Part shown: in pieces, positions 44,862-54,367 of the stretch
Position numbering within the stretch: position 1 is the stretch's first letter
How the letters are laid out: the number at the start of each line of letters is the position of its first letter
Assembly: GCA_022226955.1 (NCBI GenBank)
Contig: CP092079.1
Span: 2,693,043 to 2,757,042, forward strand
Direction of reading: 5' to 3'
Length of the DNA stretch: 64,000 bases
Source of the DNA: Nitrospira sp.
GTDB taxonomy: Bacteria; Nitrospirota; Nitrospiria; Nitrospirales; Nitrospiraceae
Position numbers and translations under genes: made by a program
The notes under the pieces: model-generated
What the model was told of the DNA's origin: nothing
The model's database searches: none
What the model saw: the letters and a program-made list of their open reading frames with translations, nothing else

Positions 44862-44921
44862 ACAGCCCAAGGGGCTGTGCTGTGCACGGACGTTGAAGAG
44901 CCTTCCTCAGTCCTGTATTCT
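44862..44921 (+). promoter_or_regulatory. Hairpin and candidate internal promoter before pafA
   Basis: ACAGCCC (44862-44868) and GGGCTGT (44872-44878) form a 7-bp stem with no T-run, directly after the prcA stop. Downstream, TTGAAG (44893-44898), a 17-base spacer and TATTCT (44916-44921) could start transcription of pafA separately. The -10 is imperfect. Confidence 0.35.
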
Positions 44922-44952
44922 GTTATCACAACTCATGCTATCACCCGGTTCA

Positions 44953-46329
44953 ATGAAGCAGCGGATCTTTGGCCTGGAAAACGAGTACGGCCTGATCTTT
45001 TCGCCGAACGGACGCATCTATCTGCCGATGGAGAAAGTCCTCGGCTACATCTTTGAAGGTCTGATCCCGAATAGCTGGCCCTCGAACGCGTTCCTCGTCA
45101 ATGGCGCGCGGTTCTATCAGGACACCGGCTGCCACCCTGAATATTCCACGCCCGAGTGCGACAATATCCTCGACCTTGTTATTCACGACAAAGCCGGCGA
45201 GCGGCTGCTGGAAGCCTGTTTGCCAGCGGCGGAAGAGCGGTTGCGCGAAGAAGGCTTGTCGGGCGAGATCTACATTTTCAAGAACAATACGGACTCGCTC
45301 GGGAATACCTACGGGTGCCATGAAAATTTTCTGATGCGGCGAGACGTGGACTTCTGGAAGGTGACGGAGCAGCTGATTCCCTTCTTCGTCACGCGGCAAA
45401 TCTATGGCGGAGCAGGGAAAGTGTTGAAGGTCTCCGGCAAGCCGCAGTACTTCATCTCCCAGCGCGCTCAGCATATCCATGAGAAAACGTCGTCTTCGAC
45501 GACGTCCTCCCGCAGCATCATCAATACTCGCGATGAGCCGCATGCCGACGCGGAGCGCTATCGCCGGCTGCACATTATTGTCGGGGATTCCAATATGTCG
45601 GAATTTGTCACTTACGTGAAGGTGGGGACCGCCGCGTTGGTGCTGTCAATGATCGAAGAAGGTTATGCGGTGCATGGAATGGAGCTGGAAGATCCCGTCA
45701 AAGCCATCCGCGAAATCTCCCGCGATCCGACCTTGAAGAAGAAAGTTAAATTAGACGATGGCCGGCAGATGACCGGGATCGAAATTCAGCGAGTGTATCT
45801 CGATCGCGCTCAGCAGTATTTGGCGCAGCGGGAACATGACCCGGTTCATGACGATGTCTTCCACAAATGGGCGACGTTGCTGGACCGGCTGGAAGACGAC
45901 CCGATGCAGCTGGTCCACCAGGTGGACTGGGTGACCAAGAAGCATCTTATTCAGTCGTATGTCGATAAAAAAGGCTGCGGATGGGACGACCCTCGCGTGT
46001 ACCTGCTGGATCTGCAATATCACGATGTGAAGCGGACGCGAGGATTATATTATCTCATGGAGTCCAAGGGGCTCATTGAACGGGTTGCGGAGGAGGCGGC
46101 AGTGCAGCGCGCGATGTCGACACCGCCGCAAACGACACGCGCCAAAGTGCGCGGGGATTTTATCCGGTTTGCCAGGGCTAAGAACCGGTCCTATACCGTG
46201 GATTGGACCTATCTCAAGCTGAATGGCTATTGGGAAGAGACGATTCTGTGCATGGATCCGTTTAGCGCCACGAATCGCCGAGTTGAGGAGTTAGTCTCAC
46301 AAGTGTCAGGAGCGAGGTTTGCTCGATGA
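44953..46329 (+). CDS. pafA: Pup ligase PafA
   Basis: 458 residues. Motifs: GLENEYGL, NGARFYQDTGCHPEYSTPEC, FKNNTDSLGNTYGCHENF, FVTRQIYGGAGKVL, IINTRDEPHADAERYRRLHIIVGDSNMSE and the closing TVDWTYLKLNG. It lacks the Dop loop, so it is the ligase that joins the Pup (or UBact) C-terminal Glu/Gln to lysines. The start at 44953 matches the family N-terminus; ATG 44935 is an alternative. The stop overlaps the M23 gene by 4 bases. Confidence 0.93.
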   Translation: MKQRIFGLENEYGLIFSPNGRIYLPMEKVLGYIFEGLIPNSWPSNAFLVNGARFYQDTGCHPEYSTPECDNILDLVIHDKAGERLLEACLPAAEERLREEGLSGEIYIFKNNTDSLGNTYGCHENFLMRRDVDFWKVTEQLIPFFVTRQIYGGAGKVLKVSGKPQYFISQRAQHIHEKTSSSTTSSRSIINTRDEPHADAERYRRLHIIVGDSNMSEFVTYVKVGTAALVLSMIEEGYAVHGMELEDPVKAIREISRDPTLKKKVKLDDGRQMTGIEIQRVYLDRAQQYLAQREHDPVHDDVFHKWATLLDRLEDDPMQLVHQVDWVTKKHLIQSYVDKKGCGWDDPRVYLLDLQYHDVKRTRGLYYLMESKGLIERVAEEAAVQRAMSTPPQTTRAKVRGDFIRFARAKNRSYTVDWTYLKLNGYWEETILCMDPFSATNRRVEELVSQVSGARFAR

Positions 46330-47321
46330 ACGTTATGATTTATGCCGTTCGGCAACGGGCCTCGCAATTCGATCGCCTAATTCTCGCGACGATAATCCTG
46401 CTCGCGAGTATTTTCCCCATCGAACTGGTTCCCGGATCTATGCCGGCGCCGAAGGGAGCGGACGGGCAATACAGCGGCAAACAAGGCCAGATTGTGTTGA
46501 TCAAAGTGCCGGGCGACGATCTCCAGGCGGAGGTTCGTGGGGCGTTTCTGGGGCGGACGTTGTCATTCTTCCCAGATCCGCGGAATGGGGAAGCGCCTGG
46601 ATATGTCGGATTGTTGGGCCTCGATATGCAAGACAAGCCGGGCACGCATGAATTGACGGTAGACATCAAGAGTGGCGACCAGACCAAGCATGTCAGTCTG
46701 AATGTGCTGGTGGTCAAAGAGAAATTTCGAGTGGAACATTTGAAGCTGCCGAAAGAGAAAGTGGATCTGGACGAGAAAGCGGTGGCCCGCTGGAAAGCCG
46801 AGCAGGATCAGGTAAAGACCGCGCTGACGGAGGATTCCCGTTTGCGGCTTTGGCAGAGCGGGTTTCTAGAGCCGGTCGGTGGCAAGCGCACCGGGATTTT
46901 TGGCAGCATGCGTATCATGAACGGCCAGGCCAGAAATCCCCACAACGGAGAGGATATCGGCGCCCCCATGGGAACCGATGTGCTGGCTACGAACGACGGG
47001 GTGGTGCGGCTCACGGTCGATCACATTTTCTCAGGCAAAGGCGTGTATGTGGATCATGGGCTGGGTTTTTACTCGATGTATTTCCATCTCTCTGAAGTGT
47101 CGGTTAAGGAAGGCGATAGCGTGAAAGCCGGGCAAGTCGTCGGCAAAATCGGCGCGACCGGCCGCGCGACCGGCCCTCATTTGCATTGGGGCGTGAAGCT
47201 CAACGGCGCCCGCGTCAATCCCTACGCACTGCTCGATTTGCCATTCAAGGGAGTCATGCAGCCGGTTGCTCCGGCCTCGGTGGCACCGGCAATCCCCGAT
47301 GCAGGCGGTTTGGCCCCATAA
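46326..47321 (+). CDS. M23 family peptidoglycan endopeptidase
   Basis: 331 residues with an N-terminal membrane segment (LILATIILLASIFPIELV) and an M23 domain in the last third: HNGEDIGAP (HxxxD zinc site), YFHLSEVSVKEGD, and HLHWGVK (HxH). The catalytic residues are complete, unlike EnvC in this window. It should cut peptide cross-links in the periplasm. It overlaps pafA by four bases, so the two are translationally coupled, though a functional link is not evident. Confidence 0.9.
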   Translation: MNVMIYAVRQRASQFDRLILATIILLASIFPIELVPGSMPAPKGADGQYSGKQGQIVLIKVPGDDLQAEVRGAFLGRTLSFFPDPRNGEAPGYVGLLGLDMQDKPGTHELTVDIKSGDQTKHVSLNVLVVKEKFRVEHLKLPKEKVDLDEKAVARWKAEQDQVKTALTEDSRLRLWQSGFLEPVGGKRTGIFGSMRIMNGQARNPHNGEDIGAPMGTDVLATNDGVVRLTVDHIFSGKGVYVDHGLGFYSMYFHLSEVSVKEGDSVKAGQVVGKIGATGRATGPHLHWGVKLNGARVNPYALLDLPFKGVMQPVAPASVAPAIPDAGGLAP

Positions 47322-47386
47322 GCCTCTTCAAGCCTCTTCCTCGGTCTGCGTCATTCGTTCGAGGATTTGACGCCTGTAATTCCAGG

Positions 47387-47752
47387 TTAGTTCGGCGAGA
47401 TGCCTAACCCTCCCAGCAGCGGCATGAGCGCCGCTTCCCCCGGTCCTTGACCGCCCTTCATGGCGTCGGTAATTTCTTCAAGGAGGCGCCCTGCTTGAGG
47501 GTTTAACCCCTTCAGTTTCTCAGCCAGATGTCCCGACATCATGCCTTGTTGAACTTCCGCTTCTGAAAGTTTCCCCTCTTTGATGCCTTGCTGAAGCTGC
47601 TGAGCGAGGGCCTGCACTTTTGCAAAAAGATCGGGCGGCATATTGTTCAAGATTTTGCCGGCCTCTCCCGCTCCCATTTGCGCGGCGCAGGGCAGCGCGA
47701 GCAGGAGCGCGATTCCACAGGCTACGAGATGCATTCTGAAATGATGCAGCAT
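47387..47752 (-). CDS. Secreted hypothetical protein, 121 aa
   Basis: Signal peptide (HLVACGIALLLALPCAAQ), then a helical domain of about 95 residues rich in Gln and Gly (LFAKVQALAQQLQQGIKEGKLSEAEVQQG). The start at 47752 is chosen because AAAGGAGGAACC is immediately before it; the longer frame from 47842 has none. No family is recognised. It lies alone and converges on the M23 gene. Confidence 0.65.
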   Translation of the reverse strand: MLHHFRMHLVACGIALLLALPCAAQMGAGEAGKILNNMPPDLFAKVQALAQQLQQGIKEGKLSEAEVQQGMMSGHLAEKLKGLNPQAGRLLEEITDAMKGGQGPGEAALMPLLGGLGISPN

Positions 47753-47955
47753 GGTTCCTCCTTTAGTCCGTCGGTCAGGCGGAGGCCGTTCGGCCTTGCA
47801 GGTATTATCCTCACCGGCGCGGCAAGGGGATAGAAAAATCACGAAACAGGATGGCGTTGGGACGGCAGTGTAGAGGGAAACGGGATTCTCCTAGGCTACT
47901 ACGCATCTCGATGGTATCGTCAGGAAAGTACGTAGACTGAACGCAGGAGGACGAG

Positions 47956-48726
47956 ATGGTGGACAGCCTCGTGGTTTCCGATGTGACGCTCTATTTGGTG
48001 GCCATTCTGGCGCTCCTGGTCGTGTGGCAGTACTACCAAATGCAGATCATGGCCGGGCGAATTCTCGCGGTCGATATCTTCGATCGATCAGGCATTCGTA
48101 TGTATTTTTTTGTGACAGCCGACGACGATCATATTTGCGAGGTCTGTTCGGAGGCGAATGGGCGTGTGTTTTCCTCGTCTCAAGTGGCGAAGCGGTCGTT
48201 CAATCCGCTCGGTGGAACGTGCAAACGAGCGGTTCCCTGCGCCAGTGTGCTCGTAGGCCTCTATGGCGGCTGGCTTGAGGCCAGAGGCGTGTTAGAGCGG
48301 TTGCGCGCGAATCTCAAAAGCAGGAAAAGCGTTCAGCTGTCGCCGGAAGAATTGCGCGCGCTGGTGAATGGACAGTGGGAGCGCAGCATCAGCGCGGATA
48401 CGGATCGCATTGGGGTCCACATCATTGAGGCCATGTGCTACGAAAAAGTGAATCCGGATGTTGCGGTTTCAGGGTATCGTTTCGTCGTCGACCAGGCCAA
48501 GGAAATCCGCCACTTGATGTTGCTGGCGCCGGCCTATCTTCGACTCGCGCAACTGTTGATCCGGGCAAGGGAAGCGGCTGAGGCGCTTGAGCTGATTGAG
48601 CGCTTCGAGATGCGCTTCCCAACCAACAGGCGGGGGCCGCATTTTCCTTCCGATGAACAGCGCGAGATGATGCGGACGAAGAAGACGCAATTGCTGAAAG
48701 GGCTTCCTCTGAAGATTTCCGCCTAA
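47956..48726 (+). CDS. Membrane-anchored protein with Cys motif, unknown function
   Basis: 256 residues: one N-terminal transmembrane helix (VTLYLVAILALLVVWQYY), then a segment DDDHICEVCSEANGRVF (C-x2-C) and GTCKRAVPCASVLVGLYGG (C-x5-C) that may bind a metal. The C-terminal half (about 150-230) is helical and TPR-like. No family is recognised. Start ATG 47956 has AGGAGG upstream. It is divergent from the 121-aa secreted protein gene. Confidence 0.55.
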   Translation: MVDSLVVSDVTLYLVAILALLVVWQYYQMQIMAGRILAVDIFDRSGIRMYFFVTADDDHICEVCSEANGRVFSSSQVAKRSFNPLGGTCKRAVPCASVLVGLYGGWLEARGVLERLRANLKSRKSVQLSPEELRALVNGQWERSISADTDRIGVHIIEAMCYEKVNPDVAVSGYRFVVDQAKEIRHLMLLAPAYLRLAQLLIRAREAAEALELIERFEMRFPTNRRGPHFPSDEQREMMRTKKTQLLKGLPLKISA

Positions 48727-48800
48727 AACGCTCTCTCGGCGATTTCCGCTGTGGAGTAGATGACGACAGACGTTGTTCGTTGGAGAGAGGCGAATACCAG

Positions 48801-50222
48801 TTAGTAGTTGGATTCGAGGCTGGAAGGAGTCTTGTTGAGGACGGTGGCGGTGGCTCGCGATAGGGCGGCGTCATGGCGATGGTCGAGCCCGTAGACCCTG
48901 AACTGAATCAGGCGGGTTGGAAGCAAATCGAGGAATTCCTCCAGCGGTTCCGCTGAGACCTGCTTGGTGCCTGGATCGTAGACATAGAGCGGATTCCCGC
49001 GGCGATCTTTTGGATCCGGCCTTGGGTCGAGCGGGGCCATATCCACGCGAAACTCCACGTTCCGCAATTCCTTCGGCAACTCTTTGACAATCTGCTTCGC
49101 GAAATGCTCATGGCTTGGAAACGCCATGCCCCGCTCCTGCCCCTTTTCTTTTAACGCCGTGCTATAGGCCATTTTCCATTTCACATCGCGATCAAGAATG
49201 CGTGCCCATTCCTGGCCGAGCCGCCGGCGGGTCTTCTGGCGGGAGGTGGTCCATTGGCGGACCTCTTCCAGCAGGGACCAGTCGGTCAGCCTCAAATAGG
49301 ATTCCATCTTCTTGCGGGGATCGTTCGGGAACAGCAGCTTCATGGTGTCCCCGAAAATATCCCGCAAGTGAATGTCGATGGCTCTTGTCGTGCGGTGAAA
49401 ATATACATTGGAGTAGAGATACATTCTGGTGTTGAGGAACATTTGCAGGGCCGGGAGCCCGGTCTTGTGGATGGTGAATCCCTTGTCGGTGATGATGGTG
49501 TAGTGAATCAAGCGGGTGACATCGACCGGTCCGACGGCCACGCCGCACATATACGAGTCGCGGAGGACATAGTCCAGATTGTCGCCGGTATAGCTGCCGG
49601 AGATGACCGGTTGCAGGATGTCGAGCCAGCGCGGGATTTGTGAGTTGTCTTTCCCCTTTTCTTTCAGAATCAGATGGGCGATTTGATCGGGGTTCAGCTC
49701 CTCGCCTTTGTCGAATGGCCCAGAGGGGCTGCGGCGGATTTTTCGAATGATGGGGCCAAGATGCTCGCGGATGATGATTTGGCCCAGCTTCTCGTGGGTA
49801 AGATGAAACCCGTGGAGATAGTTGTCGTCGAAGAAGTGGCAAAACGGGCCGTGGCCGATGTCATGGACCAACGCGGTGACCCGCAGCAGTTCTTCGACGT
49901 AATTGGCCGAGGGAACATCCTTCACGACTTTTTTGAGATAGGGGTATAGATGCCGGGCAAACCGGCCGGCGACGTGCATGGTGCCGAGGGAATGGACGAA
50001 GCGGGTATGTTCCGCCGAAGGGTAGACCCAACGCGCGCTCTGGAGTTGATAAATATAGCGAAGCCGCTGGACCCAGGGCGAATCGATCAGGTCTTTTTCC
50101 GTGCGTTCATGCGGATCGGGCGTCGCATAGGGGACCGTGAACGACACATATTTGTGGATTGGGTCGGCCAGAAGTGCTGACCCGTCGTAGGGAGCATTGA
50201 TAGGGTCGTCAACCTGTTGCAT
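48801..50222 (-). CDS. HD superfamily phosphohydrolase (dGTPase-like)
   Basis: 473 residues. The HD metal site is LVHDIGHGPFCHFFDDNYLHG at about 113-133, preceded by the His of RFVHSLGTMHVAGRFARHLYP near 75-95. This is the architecture of dGTPase-like HD proteins that hydrolyse nucleotides such as dNTPs. The substrate is not readable. The gene follows DUF2062 by 14 bases on the - strand, and thus probably lies in the lon-thiL transcript. Confidence 0.85.
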   Translation of the reverse strand: MQQVDDPINAPYDGSALLADPIHKYVSFTVPYATPDPHERTEKDLIDSPWVQRLRYIYQLQSARWVYPSAEHTRFVHSLGTMHVAGRFARHLYPYLKKVVKDVPSANYVEELLRVTALVHDIGHGPFCHFFDDNYLHGFHLTHEKLGQIIIREHLGPIIRKIRRSPSGPFDKGEELNPDQIAHLILKEKGKDNSQIPRWLDILQPVISGSYTGDNLDYVLRDSYMCGVAVGPVDVTRLIHYTIITDKGFTIHKTGLPALQMFLNTRMYLYSNVYFHRTTRAIDIHLRDIFGDTMKLLFPNDPRKKMESYLRLTDWSLLEEVRQWTTSRQKTRRRLGQEWARILDRDVKWKMAYSTALKEKGQERGMAFPSHEHFAKQIVKELPKELRNVEFRVDMAPLDPRPDPKDRRGNPLYVYDPGTKQVSAEPLEEFLDLLPTRLIQFRVYGLDHRHDAALSRATATVLNKTPSSLESNY

Positions 50223-50236
50223 ACGAGGATTATATT

Positions 50237-50725
50237 TTAGCGCAGCTGATCGTGAGGCGGCAATGGCGCGCGATCCGGCGAGGGATCGGTGCGGCGATAT
50301 TTTGAAATAAAATAATAAGCGACCGGATAGGCAAGGAAGGAGCCGGTGAGGCTGAGGACGATCCCTCCCAGAGCGAATGGCGCAGCATACGGCAGCATTT
50401 GTTGATAGAGGCCTGCAAAGCTGAGATCGTGCCAGTCGAATGCGGGCACATCGGTCCTCCCGATTAGCAGGGCGCCGCTCCAGTAGGTTCCGCCGAGAAT
50501 GGGGACAATGGTCCAGGGATTGTTAATGAGCGCGCCGGTCAGCAGAGCGACAAAATTGAGTCTGAACAACCAGGTGAACAGGCCGACCAGGATCATGTGA
50601 AAGCCATAGGCCGGGCAGAACGCAATGAACACGCCGAGCGCAAAAGCGAAGGCCGTGCGACGGGGCGATTCCTGAAGGTGGAGGACCTGACGGAGCAGCG
50701 TGCGGAAGGATCGGGGCTCAGCCAC
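50237..50725 (-). CDS. DUF2062 membrane protein
   Basis: 162 residues with three hydrophobic segments (AFALGVFIAFCPAYGFHMILVGLFTWLF, LTGALINNPWTIVPILGGTYW, LGGIVLSLTGSFLAYPVAYYF). The GxFIAFxPxxGFH and NNPWT motifs are characteristic of DUF2062. Function is unknown. It overlaps the end of thiL by 8 bases. Confidence 0.88.
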   Translation of the reverse strand: MAEPRSFRTLLRQVLHLQESPRRTAFAFALGVFIAFCPAYGFHMILVGLFTWLFRLNFVALLTGALINNPWTIVPILGGTYWSGALLIGRTDVPAFDWHDLSFAGLYQQMLPYAAPFALGGIVLSLTGSFLAYPVAYYFISKYRRTDPSPDRAPLPPHDQLR

Positions 50726-51773
50726 GGGGCCTCGTTTGTGAGGTGAAGTGACGATAGCCGGTGAGCGGCAATGGCGCGCGCACGCCGTCTGAACTCAGCA
50801 TGTGCAGTCCGAATCGGCGCGGTCTGACCGTGCCGATTCGAGTAATCTGGAATTGCTTGGATCGGGCCTGACGCTCTAGTTTGAGTTCGTCGCCTGCCGC
50901 GACGGTAAAAAGAAGTTCGTAGTCTTCTCCGCCTGCCAGTGCGAGTGTGGCCGGATCAATCTTTTGTGCGCCGGCATAGGCCTGACAGGCCGGTGAAATA
51001 GGAAGGCGCGCTCGTTCGATGTCCGCTCCCACTTGGCTGGCTTCGCACACATGGCGGAGATCGCTGGACAGTCCGTCGGACAGATCGATAGCAGCCGTCG
51101 CCAGCTGCGCTCGATTGAGCCAGAGGCCTTCCCTGACGCGTGCGGTCGGATGCCGATGCCGGTCGATCAGAAAATTTTGCTGGGCCTTCGTCAGCGGCGC
51201 CTTTCGGCTGGCAACTCGGCGGTTCGTGAGAAGTTGAAGCCCCGCGAGGGAGTCTCCGAGTGTGCCGGTCACGTAGATTCCGTCTCCGGCTCGCGCACCC
51301 TTTCGGAAGAGTATCTGATTGCGTACTGCGGTGCCTAGCAAGGTAATACTCAGGAAGAGGCCTTGGCGCGAGGCTGATGTATCGCCTCCTATTAGATGTA
51401 CTTGGTATTGTCCGCAAGCCGACATGAGTCCTTGGTAGAGTGCATGGATGTCTGCTGCGCGAAGCGCGGGCGGAATGGCAATCGCTATGAGAAGAAAGCG
51501 AGGGGTGGCTCCCATGGCTGCAATATCGCTCAGATTGGCCATGGCCGCTCGATAACCAATCGATGTCGGTGAAGCTGTGCGCAAGTCGAAATGGATGCCT
51601 TCGGCCAGGAGGTCGGTGGTGAGTAGCGCACAGTTGCCGGTGGGGATCGAGACCACTGCGGCGTCGTCACCGATGCCTTTTCGAATTGACGGACTGCGCC
51701 GCTCGAACCGGCGTTGGAGTTGCCGGATGAGCGGGAATTCCTGGAGGGGCTGTGTGGCCTTCCGGCGGGCCAT
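50718..51773 (-). CDS. thiL: Thiamine-monophosphate kinase
   Basis: 351 residues of the AIR-synthase-like fold: FPLIRQLQRRF, GIGDDAAVVSIP, LLTTDLLAEGIHFDL, AMANLSDIAAMGATP, LIGGDTSAS, DLSDGLSSDLRHV and ALAGGEDYELLFT. ThiL phosphorylates thiamine monophosphate to the coenzyme TPP. The start at ATG 51773 with GGTGG upstream is preferred to GTG 51782. It lies 11 bases after lon and is separate from thiSGE. Confidence 0.94.
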   Translation of the reverse strand: MARRKATQPLQEFPLIRQLQRRFERRSPSIRKGIGDDAAVVSIPTGNCALLTTDLLAEGIHFDLRTASPTSIGYRAAMANLSDIAAMGATPRFLLIAIAIPPALRAADIHALYQGLMSACGQYQVHLIGGDTSASRQGLFLSITLLGTAVRNQILFRKGARAGDGIYVTGTLGDSLAGLQLLTNRRVASRKAPLTKAQQNFLIDRHRHPTARVREGLWLNRAQLATAAIDLSDGLSSDLRHVCEASQVGADIERARLPISPACQAYAGAQKIDPATLALAGGEDYELLFTVAAGDELKLERQARSKQFQITRIGTVRPRRFGLHMLSSDGVRAPLPLTGYRHFTSQTRPRG

Positions 51774-51784
51774 AGGTGCCACCG

Positions 51785-54292
51785 TTATGAGTGTAGGTGA
51801 ACAGGCAAGGCCATGATGGTGGCTCGCGTGGCTCCGCCTTCCGCAGCTCTCCGGCTTTTCGGTGTCCGTGAGGGTTTGCTTCGCGCGGCTGCTGGAGGAG
51901 TGGAGTTTTTCTTGGGCGCAGGCGCTGTTTTCGGTTTTCGGCGCAGAGCGACCTTCATGACATCGTCCATGGTATCGGCAAAGTGCAGCTGGATGCCCTT
52001 TAAGATGTGCTTGGGGATTTCTTCCAAGTCTTTCTTGTTCCGCCGCGGGAGGATCACGGTCGTGAGCATGGCCCGCTTGGCCGCGAGAATCTTTTCTTTG
52101 AGTCCCCCGATGGCCATGACGCGGCCGCGCAAGGTAATCTCACCGGTCATCGCCAGATCTCGCCTGACGGGAATTCCTGATAGTGCCGAGGCAATCGCGG
52201 TCGCCATTGTAATGCCGGCGGAGGGACCGTCTTTGGGGATCGCTCCGGCCGGAACATGGATGTGGAGATCCTGCTTGCTGAACATGTCCGGATTGAGATT
52301 GAGGGTTTTTTCTCGCGACCGCACATAGCTGAGGGCGGCTTGGGCGGACTCCTTCATGACATCGCCGAGATGTCCAGTGAGGGTCAATTGTCCTTTGCCT
52401 TTCATGGCCGTGGCTTCAATGTAGAGGACATCGCCGCCCGATTCAGTCCAAGCCAGTCCGGTGGCTACGCCGACTTCGTCTTTTTCAAGTTCCGCTTCCG
52501 GCACATATTTCGGAACGCCCAGGTATTTATGCAGGTTGGCTGGGTTCACCGGGAAACCCTGGCCCTTCCCTTCGGCGACTTTCTTGGCGACCTTCCGCAT
52601 CACATTGGCGATTTCGCGCTCCAGATTTCGCACACCGGCTTCGCGGGTATAGTTGGTAATGATTTGCCGCAGAGCGGTATCGCTTACTTTCACATGCTTA
52701 GTCGTGATGCCGTGTTCGGTCAGCTGGCGGGGAATCAGATAGGTTTGTGCGATGCCCAGTTTTTCTTCTTCCGTGTAGCCGGGAATTTCAATGATCTCCA
52801 TCCGGTCTCGGAGGGCCGGAAGGATTGGATCAATCAAGTTGGCCGTCGTGATGAACATGACTTCGGTTAAGTCGAACGGCACGCCGAGATAGTGGTCGGT
52901 AAACGCATTGTTTTGTTCGGGGTCCAGGACTTCGAGCAAGGCGGCGGAGGGATCTCCGCGGAAGTCCATGCCGACTTTATCGACTTCGTCGAGCATGAAA
53001 ACGGGATTAGCCGTGCCGGCCTGCTTCATGCCCTGGATCAGGCGTCCGGGAAGGGCTCCGACGTAGGTGCGACGATGGCCTCGGATTTCCGCTTCATCGC
53101 GCACGCCGCCGAGACTGATGCGGACGAATTCACGCCCCAGCGCTTTCGCGATGGATTTCCCCAGCGATGTTTTCCCGACACCCGGAGGGCCGACGAAGCA
53201 GAGGATCGGGCCCTTCATCTTCTCTTTGAGTTTCCGGACGGCCAGGTATTCAAGAATGCGCTCTTTCACTTTTTCGAGATCGTAGTGATCTTCGTTCAGC
53301 ACCCGGGCGGCGGCCTTGAGGTCGAGATTATCCTTGGACCGTTTCGACCAGGGGAGTTCGACCATCCATTCGAGGTAGGTGCGGACCGTGGCGGATTCGG
53401 CGGTATCCGGATGCATCTTTTCCAGCCGCTTCAGCTGTTTCTCTGCTTCTTTCAAAACCTTGTCGGGCATCTTGGCATCGGTAATCCGTTTCCGGAACTC
53501 CGTCACTTCTTCCGCCCGCTCGTCGAGTTCGCCCAGTTCTTTTTGGATCGCTTTGAGCTGCTCGCGCAGGAAGTACTCCCGCTGCGTTTTATCCATCTCG
53601 CCTTTGGCCTGCGCCTGAATCTTTTGCTGCATCGAGAGGACTTCGATTTCTTTGCCGAGGATGTCGCTGACCCGCCGGAGGCGCTGGATCGGGTCTGGGA
53701 GTTCCAGCACGCTTTGCGTAACGTCGACTTTGAGGCCGAGGTTCGACGCCACCATGTCGGCTAAGCGCCCGGGCTCTTCCAGGTTTTCGATCACGACCAT
53801 CACGTCGGGAATCAGCACTTTGCCGAGACTGACGATTCGCTCGATCTGTTCCTTGACCGTCCGCATGACAGCCTCGGTCTCCAGCGTCGTGGCGGTGATT
53901 TTGCTGTCGGGTATCTTGTCGATGCGCACAGAGTAGTAGGGGTCGGACTGAATGTAATTCGAGACCTTGGCTTTGGCGATGCCTTGGACGAGAATCTTGA
54001 TCCGCTCATCGGGCAGTTTGAGCATGCGCATGATGATGCCGACGGTGCCGATGGCATGGATGTCTTCGGGCGTCGGATTTTCGACATCGAGAGCTTTTTG
54101 CGTGGCGAGAAAGATCATGCGATTGCCGGCCAGTGCCGCTTCGATGGCCTTGATGGACATCTCGCGGCCGACAAACAGCGGCAACACCATATAGGGGAAG
54201 ACGACAATATCGCGCACGGGCAGGAGCGGCAGCTGGTCCGGGACGTCTACGTTTTGCGGGGGCTGAAGGTCTTGTTCGATCGAGTCAGTCAT
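51785..54292 (-). CDS. lon: ATP-dependent protease La
   Basis: 835 residues: N-terminal LON domain ([26 protein letters not shown]), AAA module with GPPGVGKTS and [10 protein letters not shown], and the protease domain with catalytic Ser in [14 protein letters not shown] and Lys in the following [15 protein letters not shown] region. It degrades damaged and some regulatory proteins. A 50-residue basic, Ala/Pro/Lys-rich C-terminal tail ([19 protein letters not shown] and on) exceeds that of most Lon proteins. It is the likely first gene of the lon-thiL-DUF2062-HD unit. Confidence 0.96.
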   Translation of the reverse strand: MTDSIEQDLQPPQNVDVPDQLPLLPVRDIVVFPYMVLPLFVGREMSIKAIEAALAGNRMIFLATQKALDVENPTPEDIHAIGTVGIIMRMLKLPDERIKILVQGIAKAKVSNYIQSDPYYSVRIDKIPDSKITATTLETEAVMRTVKEQIERIVSLGKVLIPDVMVVIENLEEPGRLADMVASNLGLKVDVTQSVLELPDPIQRLRRVSDILGKEIEVLSMQQKIQAQAKGEMDKTQREYFLREQLKAIQKELGELDERAEEVTEFRKRITDAKMPDKVLKEAEKQLKRLEKMHPDTAESATVRTYLEWMVELPWSKRSKDNLDLKAAARVLNEDHYDLEKVKERILEYLAVRKLKEKMKGPILCFVGPPGVGKTSLGKSIAKALGREFVRISLGGVRDEAEIRGHRRTYVGALPGRLIQGMKQAGTANPVFMLDEVDKVGMDFRGDPSAALLEVLDPEQNNAFTDHYLGVPFDLTEVMFITTANLIDPILPALRDRMEIIEIPGYTEEEKLGIAQTYLIPRQLTEHGITTKHVKVSDTALRQIITNYTREAGVRNLEREIANVMRKVAKKVAEGKGQGFPVNPANLHKYLGVPKYVPEAELEKDEVGVATGLAWTESGGDVLYIEATAMKGKGQLTLTGHLGDVMKESAQAALSYVRSREKTLNLNPDMFSKQDLHIHVPAGAIPKDGPSAGITMATAIASALSGIPVRRDLAMTGEITLRGRVMAIGGLKEKILAAKRAMLTTVILPRRNKKDLEEIPKHILKGIQLHFADTMDDVMKVALRRKPKTAPAPKKNSTPPAAARSKPSRTPKSRRAAEGGATRATIMALPVHLHS

Positions 54293-54367
54293 GGAGCATC
54301 TGCCTTTTTCTGCGTTGGTATTCTATGCGAGCGGTAATCCGCCCGGTGTTGTGCGGTCGACTTGCGA

